Below, piece by piece: positions 9,662 through 19,335 of a stretch of DNA of 64,000 bases (the stretch's first letter is position 1; each line of letters begins with the position of its first letter). Source of the stretch: Anabaena minutissima FACHB-250 (lineage in GTDB: Bacteria; Cyanobacteriota; Cyanobacteriia; Cyanobacteriales; Nostocaceae); the NCBI RefSeq assembly GCF_014697125.1, contig NZ_JACJRG010000001.1:1-64000 (forward strand). Direction: 5' to 3'. The position numbers and the translations under genes were made by a program. The notes beneath the pieces are model-generated. The model had not been told where the DNA came from. It saw only the letters and a program-made list of their open reading frames with translations, and did not search any database.

Positions 9662-9691
9662 GGACAGGTGCTTTACCTGTCCTATTTTTTT
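9662..9691 (+). terminator. Intrinsic terminator after psbK
   Basis: Perfect 8-bp stem GGACAGGT (9662-9669)/ACCTGTCC (9675-9682) with a 5-nt loop, followed by TATTTTTTT. Placed 22 nt after the psbK stop. Confidence 0.9.
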
Positions 9692-9801
9692 GTGCTTATT
9701 CTCTCTTGATGATTCTTAATTTTTTGTAATAAATTAGGGTAGACTCAGTAAGATAGATGTATAGCCCGGCCAGCGTGCAGTTAAAGAGGAATTATTCAGT
9801 T

Positions 9802-10098
9802 ATGGGCAATATCAAATTTGTCAAAGAAAATAAAGAAATTATCGCGGCGGATGGTGCTAATTTGCGGCTAAAAGCAATAGAAAATGGGATTGACATTTAT
9901 AAATTTATTGGCAAACTCACAAATTGCGGCGGTAACGGTCAGTGTGGTACTTGTGTAGTTGAGATAGTTGAAGGCATAGAAAATCTTTCTACTCCTACAG
10001 ATGTGGAAAACCGGATGCTGAAGAAAAAGCCTGCTAATTACCGTCTCGCTTGTCAAACTTTAGTAAATGGCGCAGTCAGCGTAGTGACTAAACCTTAA
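9802..10098 (+). CDS. Small 2Fe-2S ferredoxin (98 aa)
   Basis: Plant/bacterial-type 2Fe-2S domain with the cluster motif [10 protein letters not shown] (~38-47) and a distal Cys in RLACQTL (~82). It is shorter and less acidic than the major PetF ferredoxin, closer to the small adrenodoxin/chlorosome-like ferredoxins. ATG 9802 is chosen because a Shine-Dalgarno AGAGGA sits at 9785-9790; an upstream in-frame ATG (9757) has none. It lies between psbK and psbM, each with its own hairpin, so it is probably its own transcription unit. Electron donor role inferred, partner unknown. Confidence 0.88.
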   Translation: MGNIKFVKENKEIIAADGANLRLKAIENGIDIYKFIGKLTNCGGNGQCGTCVVEIVEGIENLSTPTDVENRMLKKKPANYRLACQTLVNGAVSVVTKP

Positions 10099-10109
10099 TC
10101 TTTTTAATT

Positions 10110-10137
10110 CTTCCCTGCAAAGGCTGATGCAGGGAAG
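10110..10137. terminator. Hairpin downstream of ferredoxin gene
   Basis: 10-bp perfect stem CTTCCCTGCA (10110-10119)/TGCAGGGAAG (10128-10137) with an 8-nt loop, starting 11 nt after the stop. The plus-strand side is followed by TA9 rather than a T tract, so it may act as a 3' stabiliser rather than a classical terminator. Confidence 0.6.
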
Positions 10138-10217
10138 TAAAAAAAAAGAGCTAACACTGGCATTGATAATGCTATTCTAAAATTGTTAAATGGAAATTAG
10201 AGAGAGGCTTCCTTGCC

Positions 10218-10334
10218 ATGCAAGTTAATGAGCTAGGGTTCGTAGCGAGCATTCTGTTCGTGCTAGTTCCCGCCGTATTTTTGATAATTCTTTACATCCA
10301 AACTGCCAGCCGCGAAGGTAAAAAAGATAGTTGA
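10218..10334 (+). CDS. psbM: Photosystem II reaction centre protein M (PsbM, 38 aa)
   Basis: 38-residue single-helix protein: [20 protein letters not shown] then [18 protein letters not shown]. This is a clear PsbM, which lies at the PSII dimer interface. Too short for most automatic gene callers. Followed 20 nt later by a strong hairpin shared with the convergent Usp gene. Confidence 0.97.
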   Translation: MQVNELGFVASILFVLVPAVFLIILYIQTASREGKKDS

Positions 10335-10351
10335 TCATTGTCTGTATAAAA

Positions 10352-10389
10352 TAAAACCCCCTATACTGTATGGTATGGGGGTTTTTATT
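10352..10389. terminator. Bidirectional terminator between psbM and usp
   Basis: AAAACCCCC-ATAC / GTAT-GGGGGTTTTT stem with one bulged T, A-rich on one side and T-rich on the other. It serves the convergent psbM (plus) and Usp (minus) genes. Confidence 0.88.
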
Positions 10390-10415
10390 GATCAACTGCT
10401 AGACTAAGAAGGCAG

Positions 10416-11267
10416 TTAAGCAGTTGTTCGTGCTAATAAAACAGGACAAGTCGCATTAACACGAACATAATCTGACAGAGAAGCACCGATGAGCCGGTCG
10501 ATATCGACAAAATTCTTAGCTACTGATGGCCGGCGATCGGGAGAACCGAGCAATAATAAATCTACGCTCAATTGTTCTGTCAAGCGACAAATTTCTTCTC
10601 CAGGTTTACCGCTACTGGAGTAGCAGCGAGTAGACACACCGTATTTTTGCGCTTCTGCTACGGCTGCGGCTAAAACTGGGTTTTTATCTGGGCTAATTTC
10701 AGCCACTTCCGAGGTTTTACCACGTAAATCAGTAGTGACATTCGCCAAAATTAATTGACTACCCTGAATACCCTGCAATAAGAAGAAAGCTAAATTTAAG
10801 CAATGTTTGGCTGCATCAGAGTTATCCATCGCCACCATGATGCGCTTAATTTTTTTGACATAAATGTCATCCTTAACCAGCAACATGGGGCGAGAAGACA
10901 ATTGAAAAACATACTGACTGACTGAGTTCGATAAAATTGATTGCAGACGCTTGAGTCCGCGTGAACCCATAATAATTAAGTCAGCATCCATTTCATCTGC
11001 TACCTGACAGACAACATCTTTCGGATCACCTTGGCGTAATATCGAAGATACTTGAGAAGGATCTAAATTCAAAGATTGAATGGCATTCGCTAGAATTTTA
11101 CCACCTTCTTCCCATTTGTCTGTCATTGCCGCCGAAGTGCTTTGAGCAGGAACAACGTGCAGAACTGTTACTTTTGCATTTTGGATTGATGGCACTTCCT
11201 TCAAAGTTTTAAGCATTTCTTCAGCGTGTCCTAACCCAGAAACCGCTAGCAAAATCTTTTCTATCAT
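10416..11267 (-). CDS. Tandem universal stress protein (UspA family, 283 aa)
   Basis: Two Usp domains in tandem (about 1-140 and 143-283). Each starts with a beta strand followed by the ATP-loop region (KILLAVSG..., RIMVAMDNS...). The first domain has IIMGSRGLKRLQ, the second LLLLGSPDRRPSVAK. The usual G-2x-G-9x-G(S/T) nucleotide motif is only partly kept in domain 1 (SNS replaces GS) and is altered in domain 2, so ATP binding is uncertain. Cytosolic stress protein. The start at 11267 is preceded by GAAGTAAC, a weak Shine-Dalgarno. A 767-bp AT-rich region lies upstream. Confidence 0.93.
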   Translation of the reverse strand: MIEKILLAVSGLGHAEEMLKTLKEVPSIQNAKVTVLHVVPAQSTSAAMTDKWEEGGKILANAIQSLNLDPSQVSSILRQGDPKDVVCQVADEMDADLIIMGSRGLKRLQSILSNSVSQYVFQLSSRPMLLVKDDIYVKKIKRIMVAMDNSDAAKHCLNLAFFLLQGIQGSQLILANVTTDLRGKTSEVAEISPDKNPVLAAAVAEAQKYGVSTRCYSSSGKPGEEICRLTEQLSVDLLLLGSPDRRPSVAKNFVDIDRLIGASLSDYVRVNATCPVLLARTTA

Positions 11268-11996
11268 TGTTACTTCTTGTTGTTAAGGTTGCTTGGTGTT
11301 TAATCTTTAGTAGTTAATGCCGATGAGATTGTCACCACTTTGCTCAACAACCTAGTAATTAAGCTAGCACAATTCAACTTTTAATCATTAGCCATTAACA
11401 CTAAAAGAAGTAATTATCTGAAATACTAATGATTCTTTAAGTTTATTTGTGGCTTATTTACTTAACTTTTCAACTAGGTTTCAATAATTAAGCTTACTCT
11501 TAATATTGCCTGATAAAGTTCATAATTTATGATATTAGTTATTTTTTTTAATCTATATTAAATATTTTTAATTATAAATTAATTAAGTATTGCAAAGGTT
11601 CTGTAAACTTATGTTTAGGTCTTGAGTGTGATAAATATAAGTCTAAAAGCTGCGTAAGAATCGCTGTAGTGATATAATTTTTGTATTCTATATCAATTAG
11701 AAAAAAATATTACCATCATAAGTAATTAATAAATTTGATATTTTTATAAAAAACTAGTTAATTATTGTAAAATACAGCACGGGTTACAAATTTTTATATA
11801 TTTACATGAGAGTCATATATAAATTTTTGTAAAAAAGTTTTTCGACTACAGTAGACTAATAAGAAATATATCATTCTCATCAGTTTTTTCCAGTAAGATT
11901 CTTGAGAGAAGAGAATGCCACAATTTTGTCATATATTCTTCATATCTATATCAGATAATACAGAATATCTAATTATCAAGAATGGTGAATATCTAG
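11268..11996. other. Long AT-rich intergenic region
   Basis: About 730 bp, very AT-rich, with no ORF of coding character on either strand. It contains the usp promoter region. It ends in a plus-strand terminator (11997-12019) that has no annotated plus-strand gene, so an unannotated small RNA is possible. No other structure resolved by eye. Confidence 0.5.
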
Positions 11997-12019
11997 GGCG
12001 GATAACTCCGCCTTTTTTT
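11997..12019 (+). terminator. Orphan plus-strand intrinsic terminator
   Basis: GGCGGA (11997-12002)/TCCGCC (12007-12012) with loop TAAC and seven T (12013-12019). The orientation is plus, yet both neighbouring genes are on the minus strand. The minus-strand side lacks a T tract, so it is not an obvious terminator for the kinase gene ending at 12035. Confidence 0.7.
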
Positions 12020-12034
12020 AACAGTACATTCGCA

Positions 12035-14137
12035 TTAACTCATGGAAACTGAAGGCGGTAATTGTAGCAGTCTGGTGACTGTAGCAATTAATTTATTGGG
12101 GTCAACAGGTTTAGAGATATGTTGTTGAAACCCAGCTTTGAGAGCTTGCAGACGGTCTTCTTCACGAGAAAATGCAGTGAGAGCGATCGCTGGAATATTG
12201 CCTCCCTGTTGTGCTTCCAGACAGCGTAATTTCCGAATCAGAGTGTAGCCATCTTGTCCTGACATTCCAATATCACTAATGAGAATATCTGGTTTTGATT
12301 GTTCAATCAGTGCTAAGGCTGTATCAGTTGATGCGGCAATATCGGCGATCGCTCCATACTCTTCCAACAAGAAAACCAAGAAATTACGGGTATCGGTTTC
12401 ATCATCAACAATTAATACATTGATGCCTTCGAGGGGAGTAGAATTAAGAGCCAGAATATTGTCTCTTGGTTGACCAAAAATCTCTTTACCTGTGTAAATC
12501 AGTGGTAGCTGTACAGTAAAAGTTGCACCTTGCCCTTCTCCGGGACTGTCCGCCGCTATTTTGCCACCGTGCAACTCTACTAAATGCCTGACGATTGACA
12601 GTCCCAAACCTAGTCCACTGTGCGATCGCGTAGTGGTGCTGTCTGCTTGTCGGAAACGCTCAAATACGTTGGGAAGAAATTTCTGATCAATCCCAATTCC
12701 TGTGTCGATGACTTTGATTTGAGCGCAAACAGAAGATTTAGGAATACTCAAAGCAATAGAAGTGGAAGACTGATGATCGTCTTTTGTCGATAAGAGTTCA
12801 TCTTGAATAAAGCTTTCCGATTCTACACCTTCTAGGTGTACTTCTACCTGACCACCTTCGGGTGTAAATTTAATAGCGTTGGTGAGGAGATTCCAGATAA
12901 TTTGCTGCAAACGAGCCGGATCACCACAGACTGAACCCAAGGTAGCATCAAGGGCAGTACATAATTTAATTCCTTTTGTCTCCGCGAGGGGTCGCACTAC
13001 CTCTAAAGCTGTTTCGATCACAGTGATGGGATTGACAGCACAGAAATTGAGCCTCAGCTGACCCCGAATAATTCTAGATATATCTAAAATGTCTTCAATT
13101 AGCTGCACCTGAGTGTTAGCATTCCGTTCAATTGCTTCTAAGGCACGGGCTGTAGCTTTTTCATCTAATTTTTTGGCGCGGAGGATTTTTGACCAGCCCA
13201 ACATCGCGGTTAGGGGTGTGCGGAGTTCGTGGGATAACACCGCCAAGAACTCGTCCTTCATTCGATTTGTGGCTTCTGCTTCTTGTCTAGCAGTTTGTTC
13301 CCGAATGACTTGAGCGCGGATTTCTTCGGCTTGTTTACGGGCGGTAATGTCTTCTAAAGTCCCCACATAGCCTAATAATTCGCCTTGATTGGAGACCATA
13401 GGCGAAGAACGCACTTGTACCCACCGCAAACTACCATCAGTTGTTTGAAACTGGAATTCTTCGGAATAATCAGTACCTTGTTGAATATATGTAGACCAAC
13501 TGGCGATCGCTCTTTCTCTATCTTCTGGACAAACTGATTCTAACCATGTTATTTGCAGACTCTTTACAGCACTCAATTCACAAATTGCCTGATAACGAGG
13601 ATTAGTATATTTACATAAACCTTCTGTGTCAATTTCAAAAATACCTACAGGTGAACAGGTACTCAAAGAACAAAATCTTTCCTTACTTTGCCGTAGTTCG
13701 GCATTAATGGCGGTGAGTTGAGCTGCTTGACTTTGGACTGCTTGAGTTTTCTTAAATAGTTCTACAAATACCGTCACTTTAGACAGCAAAATATTCGAGT
13801 CTATGGGTTTGAGCAGATAATCCACAGCCCCTAAAGCATAACCCTTAAATAGCATTTGGTCGTTGGTACTAAATGCCGTCAAAAAGATAATCGGAGTTTG
13901 ACGCGATCGCCCCCGGCTACGAATTAGGGTGGCAGTTTCAAAACCATCCATCCCTGGCATTTGCACATCCAACAAAATGACGGCGAAATCTTGATGCAGC
14001 AGACACCTTAAAGCTTCCTCGCCAGTAGTCGCTCTGACTAGATTCGCACCCAAACGCTCCAAAATCGCCTCTAGTGCCAGCAAATTTTCCAACTTATCAT
14101 CCACCAGGAGGATGTTTACTTTGGGTTCGGGCTGCAT
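12035..14137 (-). CDS. Hybrid sensor histidine kinase, REC-PAS-HisKA-HATPase-REC (700 aa)
   Basis: N-terminal receiver (INILLVDDK..., phospho-Asp in VILLDVQMPG) at ~8-125. PAS/PAC domain ~155-275. HisKA with LAVLSHELRTPLTAML (His ~302), HATPase_c with N box and G boxes (DTGIGI, GLGLGLSIV) to ~545, and a C-terminal receiver (DILISDIGMSGQDG) ~570-690. No membrane segment, so it is a soluble phosphorelay protein. Starts 4 nt after cheB, and with cheR/cheB forms an operon. REC-first architecture suggests it is fed by another kinase, plausibly the 1192-aa one upstream. Confidence 0.94.
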   Translation of the reverse strand: MQPEPKVNILLVDDKLENLLALEAILERLGANLVRATTGEEALRCLLHQDFAVILLDVQMPGMDGFETATLIRSRGRSRQTPIIFLTAFSTNDQMLFKGYALGAVDYLLKPIDSNILLSKVTVFVELFKKTQAVQSQAAQLTAINAELRQSKERFCSLSTCSPVGIFEIDTEGLCKYTNPRYQAICELSAVKSLQITWLESVCPEDRERAIASWSTYIQQGTDYSEEFQFQTTDGSLRWVQVRSSPMVSNQGELLGYVGTLEDITARKQAEEIRAQVIREQTARQEAEATNRMKDEFLAVLSHELRTPLTAMLGWSKILRAKKLDEKATARALEAIERNANTQVQLIEDILDISRIIRGQLRLNFCAVNPITVIETALEVVRPLAETKGIKLCTALDATLGSVCGDPARLQQIIWNLLTNAIKFTPEGGQVEVHLEGVESESFIQDELLSTKDDHQSSTSIALSIPKSSVCAQIKVIDTGIGIDQKFLPNVFERFRQADSTTTRSHSGLGLGLSIVRHLVELHGGKIAADSPGEGQGATFTVQLPLIYTGKEIFGQPRDNILALNSTPLEGINVLIVDDETDTRNFLVFLLEEYGAIADIAASTDTALALIEQSKPDILISDIGMSGQDGYTLIRKLRCLEAQQGGNIPAIALTAFSREEDRLQALKAGFQQHISKPVDPNKLIATVTRLLQLPPSVSMS

Positions 14138-14141
14138 AAGT

Positions 14142-14714
14142 TCAGTTCCCTGTAGAGTGACAAAGATTGACTAGTAAATGAGAAATATCTGGTAGCGGCA
14201 AAATCCAATCTACTGCCAGATCGGCAATAGCTGCGGCAGGCATAATTGGGCTTTGGGCTGTACTTGGCTCTTGTACGATGGTAATACCTCCCCGTGCTTT
14301 TACTTTTTTGAGGCCTTGTTTACCATCTTGATTGGCCCCTGTCAATATCAGACCAATGACTCGTTCTGCGTAGGTATCAGCTGCTGATTCAAACAGCACA
14401 TCTATGGATGGTCTAGCATAAGAAACCGGTTGATCAATAGAAAGCGCAAAATAACCAGGTTCAACTAATAAATGATAATCTGCCGGTGCTAAGTAGACTC
14501 TACCTGGGATGATTTCATACTTGTCTTCTACCTCCTGGATAGGCAATAATGTGTATTCTTGGAGTAATACCTTGAAAGTTTCGTCAGATTCTTTGTGACG
14601 ATGTTGCACAATGACTATTGCTGCTGGAAAATCGCTAGGTAAATCACCTAGGATATTTTGTAAAGCCGACAACCCTCCTAAAGAAGTTCCTATCACTACA
14701 ATTTTAAAGCACAC
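14142..14714 (-). CDS. Stand-alone CheB-type methylesterase domain (190 aa)
   Basis: CheB catalytic domain without the usual receiver. Ser in IGTSLGGLSAL (~11), His in IVIVQHRHKES (~38) and Asp in LILTGANQDGKQGL (~131) form the triad. It removes methyl groups from, or deamidates, chemoreceptor-like substrates. No methyl-accepting protein is encoded here, so the substrate is unknown; CheB/CheR pairs beside hybrid kinases are a recognised non-chemotaxis arrangement. Overlaps the cheR stop by 1 nt, indicating translational coupling. Confidence 0.92.
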   Translation of the reverse strand: MCFKIVVIGTSLGGLSALQNILGDLPSDFPAAIVIVQHRHKESDETFKVLLQEYTLLPIQEVEDKYEIIPGRVYLAPADYHLLVEPGYFALSIDQPVSYARPSIDVLFESAADTYAERVIGLILTGANQDGKQGLKKVKARGGITIVQEPSTAQSPIMPAAAIADLAVDWILPLPDISHLLVNLCHSTGN

Positions 14715-15550
14715 TAATTTAGCCTCCGGTAAAGCTTTTCACCTTTAGCTATTTCTTCATAGTATTGCTCATAGGGCGTAAATCTGAGTGATTCTTGCCT
14801 GCCTAAACCTAAAATACCAAAATTACACAAACTGTTATAGAACAATGTATGTACTTGTTTTTGTAGTATCTGATTGAAGTATATTAAAACGTTGCGGCAA
14901 AATATAACATTAAATTCATTAAAAGAACTGTCAGTGGCGAGATTATGCTGGGCAAAGATGACATTGTCTTTTAATGAGGCGCGAAAAATCGCATGGTCAT
15001 AAGCTGCGGTGTAGTATTCTGAAAAAGACTTCTTACCGCCTGCTTTCAAATAAAGCTGAGTATACTCTTGCATGAGTTTGAGAGAAAAAATCCCAGTTTT
15101 AGCAGTTTGCAATACCTTTTCATTTGTATCAGTAGCATATATGCGGCAACGATGATATAAATGTTCTTCTTGTAGTACGATTGCCATTGAATAGACCTCT
15201 TCCCCAGTGGAACAACCAGCGTGCCAGATGCGAATAAAGGGATAAGTTCTCAGCAGTGGTACTACGTTATTTCTAAAAGACAGATAAAAACTGGGATCAC
15301 GGAACATTGATGTCACATTGACTGTAAGATTCACTAAAAAGCGATCCATACAGGTGCGATCGTGTAGTAGTCTTTCTTGTAATGCAGAAATATTCTTTAA
15401 ACCCTGAGAGTACATAAAGTTGTGAATCCTGCGTTTGAGGGAAGCCAGGGCATAATTACGGAAGTCATAACCGTAATACTGGTATAACCCTTCCAATAAC
15501 AACTGAATTTCAATGTCCTCTAAGCTGGGTTTAGGCAAAATCATAGTCAT
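14714..15550 (-). CDS. CheR-type protein-glutamate O-methyltransferase (278 aa)
   Basis: CheR N-terminal helical domain followed by the SAM-binding fold. The motif IWHAGCSTGEEVYSMAI (~110-126) is the CheR signature, with ATDTNEKVL and NVIFCRNVLIYF later. It methylates glutamates using S-adenosylmethionine. First gene of the cheR-cheB-kinase operon. A terminator at 15597-15630 separates it from the upstream kinase gene. Start ATG 15550; an ATG one codon earlier is out of the conserved context. Confidence 0.94.
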   Translation of the reverse strand: MTMILPKPSLEDIEIQLLLEGLYQYYGYDFRNYALASLKRRIHNFMYSQGLKNISALQERLLHDRTCMDRFLVNLTVNVTSMFRDPSFYLSFRNNVVPLLRTYPFIRIWHAGCSTGEEVYSMAIVLQEEHLYHRCRIYATDTNEKVLQTAKTGIFSLKLMQEYTQLYLKAGGKKSFSEYYTAAYDHAIFRASLKDNVIFAQHNLATDSSFNEFNVIFCRNVLIYFNQILQKQVHTLFYNSLCNFGILGLGRQESLRFTPYEQYYEEIAKGEKLYRRLN

Positions 15551-15596
15551 GATTGCAAAATATATAGCAATCCTAAGTCATTACGGGAGAGCCATT

Positions 15597-15630
15597 CAAA
15601 AAATAAAAATCCCCCTAAAAATTAGGGGGG
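15597..15630 (-). terminator. Terminator after hybrid kinase gene
   Basis: Perfect 8-bp stem CCCCCTAA (15611-15618)/TTAGGGGG (15622-15629). Read on the minus strand it is followed by ATTTTTATTTTTT. It lies between the 1192-aa kinase gene and cheR, so the two are probably separate transcription units. Confidence 0.85.
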
Positions 15631-15756
15631 TGATTCACTTCTAGGAGGGCGTTTGATATTTAAGTATCATCAGATAGACGTAATGTTATGCAATCAAGGA
15701 AAAATATTGAGGATTAGGGATGGCAAAAAGCAGGGGAAACAGAGGACAATGTTCAA

Positions 15757-18700
15757 TTACCTATACAACCAAACCCTAAGTAGTGACAGCAACTGTTCTG
15801 TATCTACGGGTTTAGTAATGTAATCAGAAGCACCAGCTTCGATGCACTTTTCGCGATCGCCTGGCATGGCTTTGGCGGTGAGGGCAATAATTGGTAGGGT
15901 GCGAAATTGTGGTTGTTGGCGTATGTAATGGGTAGTCTCATAGCCATCCATTTCTGGCATCATCACATCCATTAATATGGCATCAACATGAGGGTTGGCT
16001 TGTAGCGTCTCAATCCCGTCTCGCCCATTTTCAGCAAACAGAACTTCCATTTGATAACTTTCTAACAGGCTAGTCAAGGCAAAGATATTTCTGAGGTCAT
16101 CATCGACAATCAAAATTTTGCGATTAGCTAGCACAGGATCAGCTTGTTGCAGTTGTTCGAGGATTTCGCGTTTAGCTTGGGGTAAGTTGGCTTGGACTCG
16201 ATGTAAGAATAAAGCAGTTTCATCTAACAATCGTTCAGGCGATCGCACATTTTTGACAATAATTGTCTCTGCTAGTCTTCTAAGTTGGGTTTCTTCGTGG
16301 CGAGAGAGTTCTTTGCCTGTGTAAACAATGATTGGGAGTTTTAAGAGGTTCGGTTCTTGCTTGATGTATTCAATCAATTCCAAGCCAGTCATGTCAGGCA
16401 ACCCTAAATCCAAGACAATACAATCAAACTGCTGCGTTTTTAAAATTTCTAGTGCGGCTGTTCCCGTACCCACAGATGTACTCTGCACATCTGTATTACC
16501 GATGAGTTCGATAATACTTTGAGCTTGCACAGGATCATCTTCTATCACTAGAAGATGTTTGACTTTCCGCGCAATAAAGCTTTTCATATCAGTAAATACC
16601 TGATTGAGTGCTTCTGTTGATACAGGCTTTTGTAAGTAAGTGATTGCTCCTAACTTTAAACCCCGTTGTTGTCTGTCATCTACAGACATGATATGGACTG
16701 GAATATGTCTAGTTTGGGGATTGTGTTTTAATCGATCTAACAGTGTCCACCCGTCTATATCTGGCAGATTTATGTCTAAGGTAATTGCTTCTGGCTGATA
16801 CTGTTCCGCTAAGGCTAAAGCTTGTTTGCTTTGCAGCGCAACTATGACCTTAAAACCTTTTTGCTGTGCCATTTCTAGGAGGATGCGGGCAAATTTTTCA
16901 TCATCCTCGACGATTAGCAACACATGATCGCCTGGCTGAATTTTTTGGCGATCGTCTGGGATTTGGCTGGGTGAGGGTTCGATCAGCTTTTCTATGGGGG
17001 TTTCTCGCAGAATAGGTGCTGGAGGTAATGCGGTAAGAGGCTGAGTTTCTCCAGTGCTGGGATAGGTTTGGGGTAGATAAAGTGTAAAGGTACTTCCCTG
17101 GCCTAGTTGACTGACAAGTTCTAACCTACCGCCTAACATCTGTGTTAGTTCGCGGCTAATAGACAAGCCTAAACCTGTACCTCCGTACTTACGACTGGTT
17201 GTACCATCTACCTGCTGAAATGCTTCAAATACAACCTGTTGCTTCTCGGCTGGAATACCGATACCTGTGTCACTAACAGCAAAGGCAATCATGGGATTGC
17301 CAGTATCGAGTGCAGCCATACTAATTGTTAAAGTGATGCCTCCCCTTTCAGTAAATTTAAAGGCATTAGATAAAAGATTCTTGAGTATTTGTTGCAGGCG
17401 TTTGGCATCACTAACAATTGTTGGGGGCAAGTTATCGCCTAGTTGAATGGCAAAACTCAATCCTTGATTGTCAGCAACTTGAGAGAAACCACGTTCGAGA
17501 TAATTATATAAATCTACGAATTTAATTGCCTCTAAATCTAATGATAAAGTTCCCGATTCAATTTTTGCTAGGTCTAAGATGTCATTAATTAACTCTAATA
17601 AATCAGTGCCAGCAGAGTAGATAGTTTGACTATATTCTATTTGTTTACTAGTTAAATTACCTGCAACATTATCTGCTAAAAGCTTGGATAAAATCAACAA
17701 GCTATTTAGTGGTGTGCGTAACTCATGGGACATATTAGCAAGAAATTCAGATTTATATTTAGAAGATAAAAATAATTGCTTGGCTTTTTCTTCTAAAGAC
17801 TGTCTAGCTTTTTCAATTTCTTGATTTTTCCGGGCGACTTCTTGATTTTGTACTTCTAGTAATTCAGCTTTCTCCTCTAATTCTTCATTGAGTTGCTGCA
17901 ATTCTTCATTCGACTGTTGCAATTCTTCCTGCTGCTGTTTGAGGAGTAATTCTGAGGTTTCTAATTCTTGTGTTTGTTGTTCTAATATTTGGTTGTTTTC
18001 TTTTAGCTCATTGGCTAAACTTACAGATTCTTCTAGTAAAGTCTGAGTTTGTATGTTAGCCGCGATATTATTGATAAATACCCCAATTATTTCAGCAAAT
18101 TGTTCTAAAAATATCAACTGTAATTTATTAAACTGCGCCAAGGAAGCAAGTTCGATCACGGCAGTTACTTCGTTTTCAAAGATAATAGGTAATACAATAA
18201 TATTGAGTGGTAAAGATGCCCCCAATCCTGAATTAATATAAATGTAATCTTGAGGCACTTCTGTTAATAAAATTCTTTGTTTTTCTAAGGCACATTGCCC
18301 TACTAGTCCCTCACCCAAACGAAACTGGCTGGATAGATGTTTACGCTCGTTATAAGCATAGCTACTTAACATTTTAAGTACAGGCTCTTGCTGCACTTTA
18401 TCCATTATATAAAATACACTTTGTTGTGCGCCAACCAGTGGTGTGAGTTTAGATAAAATCAACCTTGATAAGCTTTCTAGTTGTCTCTGTCCTTGAAGAA
18501 TTTGCGTAAATTCAGCCAAATTAGACTTGAGCCAATTTTGCTCCTCATTTTTCGTGGTACTGATGCGCAGATTTGCTACCATTTGGTTAAAGGTGCGTGT
18601 CAATACACCAATTTCGTCTAGGCGATCGCTATTTGGCAAACTGACTGATAAATCGCCATTGGCCATAGTTTCTGATGCCTCAGAAATTTGCTTGAGTGGT

Positions 18701-19335
18701 GTAGAAATATGGCGAGTCAACACAAATCCAACTAAAGCCAATAAAAAAGATACTAAAGGAATACTATAAGTAATAGTAGCTAGTGTGCGATTAGCAGCAA
18801 CCTGCGCTTGATGTGTTCGCAACTCTAATAGTCTTAATTCCTCTAATTTCATTGTTTGGCTCAGGTTACTGATTTCTATCATCAGTTCTCGTCCCTGATC
18901 TGTAAGCACGGATTGACGTGCCACATCTAGTCCTTGTTTCTGCCGCAAATCAATCACTTCTTTCAGAATAGTTATTCTTTGATTAATTAGTGGCTGTAAC
19001 TTATCAAGACGACGCTGTTGCGGGGGATTATCTAGCGTGAGATTTTCAAGTTCGGCAATTTTTTTTTCTAGCAATTTTGTCGCCGCTAGATAAGGTTCTA
19101 AATAACGCTGTTCTCCAGTAATAATGTAACCTCTTTGTCCAGTTTCAGCTTTATTCAACTGCGTACTTAGTCCTTCGATTTTACTAAGTACATTATATGT
19201 ATGTTTTTCTCTACTTGAAGCTATTATTAGTTCTTTGGTACTTTTATAAGATATCAAACCTATTGCAGTCAATATTAATAGACTAATGGCAAAGCCTGCT
19301 CCAATTTTAGAGCCAATTTTCAACCGATTTAACAT
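15757..19335 (-). CDS. Membrane hybrid histidine kinase CHASE3-HAMP-GAF-HK-REC3 (1192 aa)
   Basis: ATG 19335 (MLNRLKIGSKIGAGFA) is preferred; the open frame extends to 19428. Order: TM1 (~12-30), CHASE3-like periplasmic domain (ETGQRGYIITGEQRYL), TM2 (~180-205), HAMP, GAF (~285-425), a long Gln/Glu coiled coil (~435-535), HisKA (FLANMSHELRTPLNSLL, His ~545), HATPase_c (GTGLGLSISREL), then three receivers starting at ~810 (LLIVEDDEK), ~930 (LLVIEDDPV) and ~1070 (ILIVDDDLR). Each receiver keeps a phospho-Asp block (LDINLPD, LDLGLPD, MDVMMPE). Likely senses an external or membrane signal and feeds a multistep relay. Domain boundaries approximate. Confidence 0.94.
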   Translation of the reverse strand: MLNRLKIGSKIGAGFAISLLILTAIGLISYKSTKELIIASSREKHTYNVLSKIEGLSTQLNKAETGQRGYIITGEQRYLEPYLAATKLLEKKIAELENLTLDNPPQQRRLDKLQPLINQRITILKEVIDLRQKQGLDVARQSVLTDQGRELMIEISNLSQTMKLEELRLLELRTHQAQVAANRTLATITYSIPLVSFLLALVGFVLTRHISTPLKQISEASETMANGDLSVSLPNSDRLDEIGVLTRTFNQMVANLRISTTKNEEQNWLKSNLAEFTQILQGQRQLESLSRLILSKLTPLVGAQQSVFYIMDKVQQEPVLKMLSSYAYNERKHLSSQFRLGEGLVGQCALEKQRILLTEVPQDYIYINSGLGASLPLNIIVLPIIFENEVTAVIELASLAQFNKLQLIFLEQFAEIIGVFINNIAANIQTQTLLEESVSLANELKENNQILEQQTQELETSELLLKQQQEELQQSNEELQQLNEELEEKAELLEVQNQEVARKNQEIEKARQSLEEKAKQLFLSSKYKSEFLANMSHELRTPLNSLLILSKLLADNVAGNLTSKQIEYSQTIYSAGTDLLELINDILDLAKIESGTLSLDLEAIKFVDLYNYLERGFSQVADNQGLSFAIQLGDNLPPTIVSDAKRLQQILKNLLSNAFKFTERGGITLTISMAALDTGNPMIAFAVSDTGIGIPAEKQQVVFEAFQQVDGTTSRKYGGTGLGLSISRELTQMLGGRLELVSQLGQGSTFTLYLPQTYPSTGETQPLTALPPAPILRETPIEKLIEPSPSQIPDDRQKIQPGDHVLLIVEDDEKFARILLEMAQQKGFKVIVALQSKQALALAEQYQPEAITLDINLPDIDGWTLLDRLKHNPQTRHIPVHIMSVDDRQQRGLKLGAITYLQKPVSTEALNQVFTDMKSFIARKVKHLLVIEDDPVQAQSIIELIGNTDVQSTSVGTGTAALEILKTQQFDCIVLDLGLPDMTGLELIEYIKQEPNLLKLPIIVYTGKELSRHEETQLRRLAETIIVKNVRSPERLLDETALFLHRVQANLPQAKREILEQLQQADPVLANRKILIVDDDLRNIFALTSLLESYQMEVLFAENGRDGIETLQANPHVDAILMDVMMPEMDGYETTHYIRQQPQFRTLPIIALTAKAMPGDREKCIEAGASDYITKPVDTEQLLSLLRVWLYR

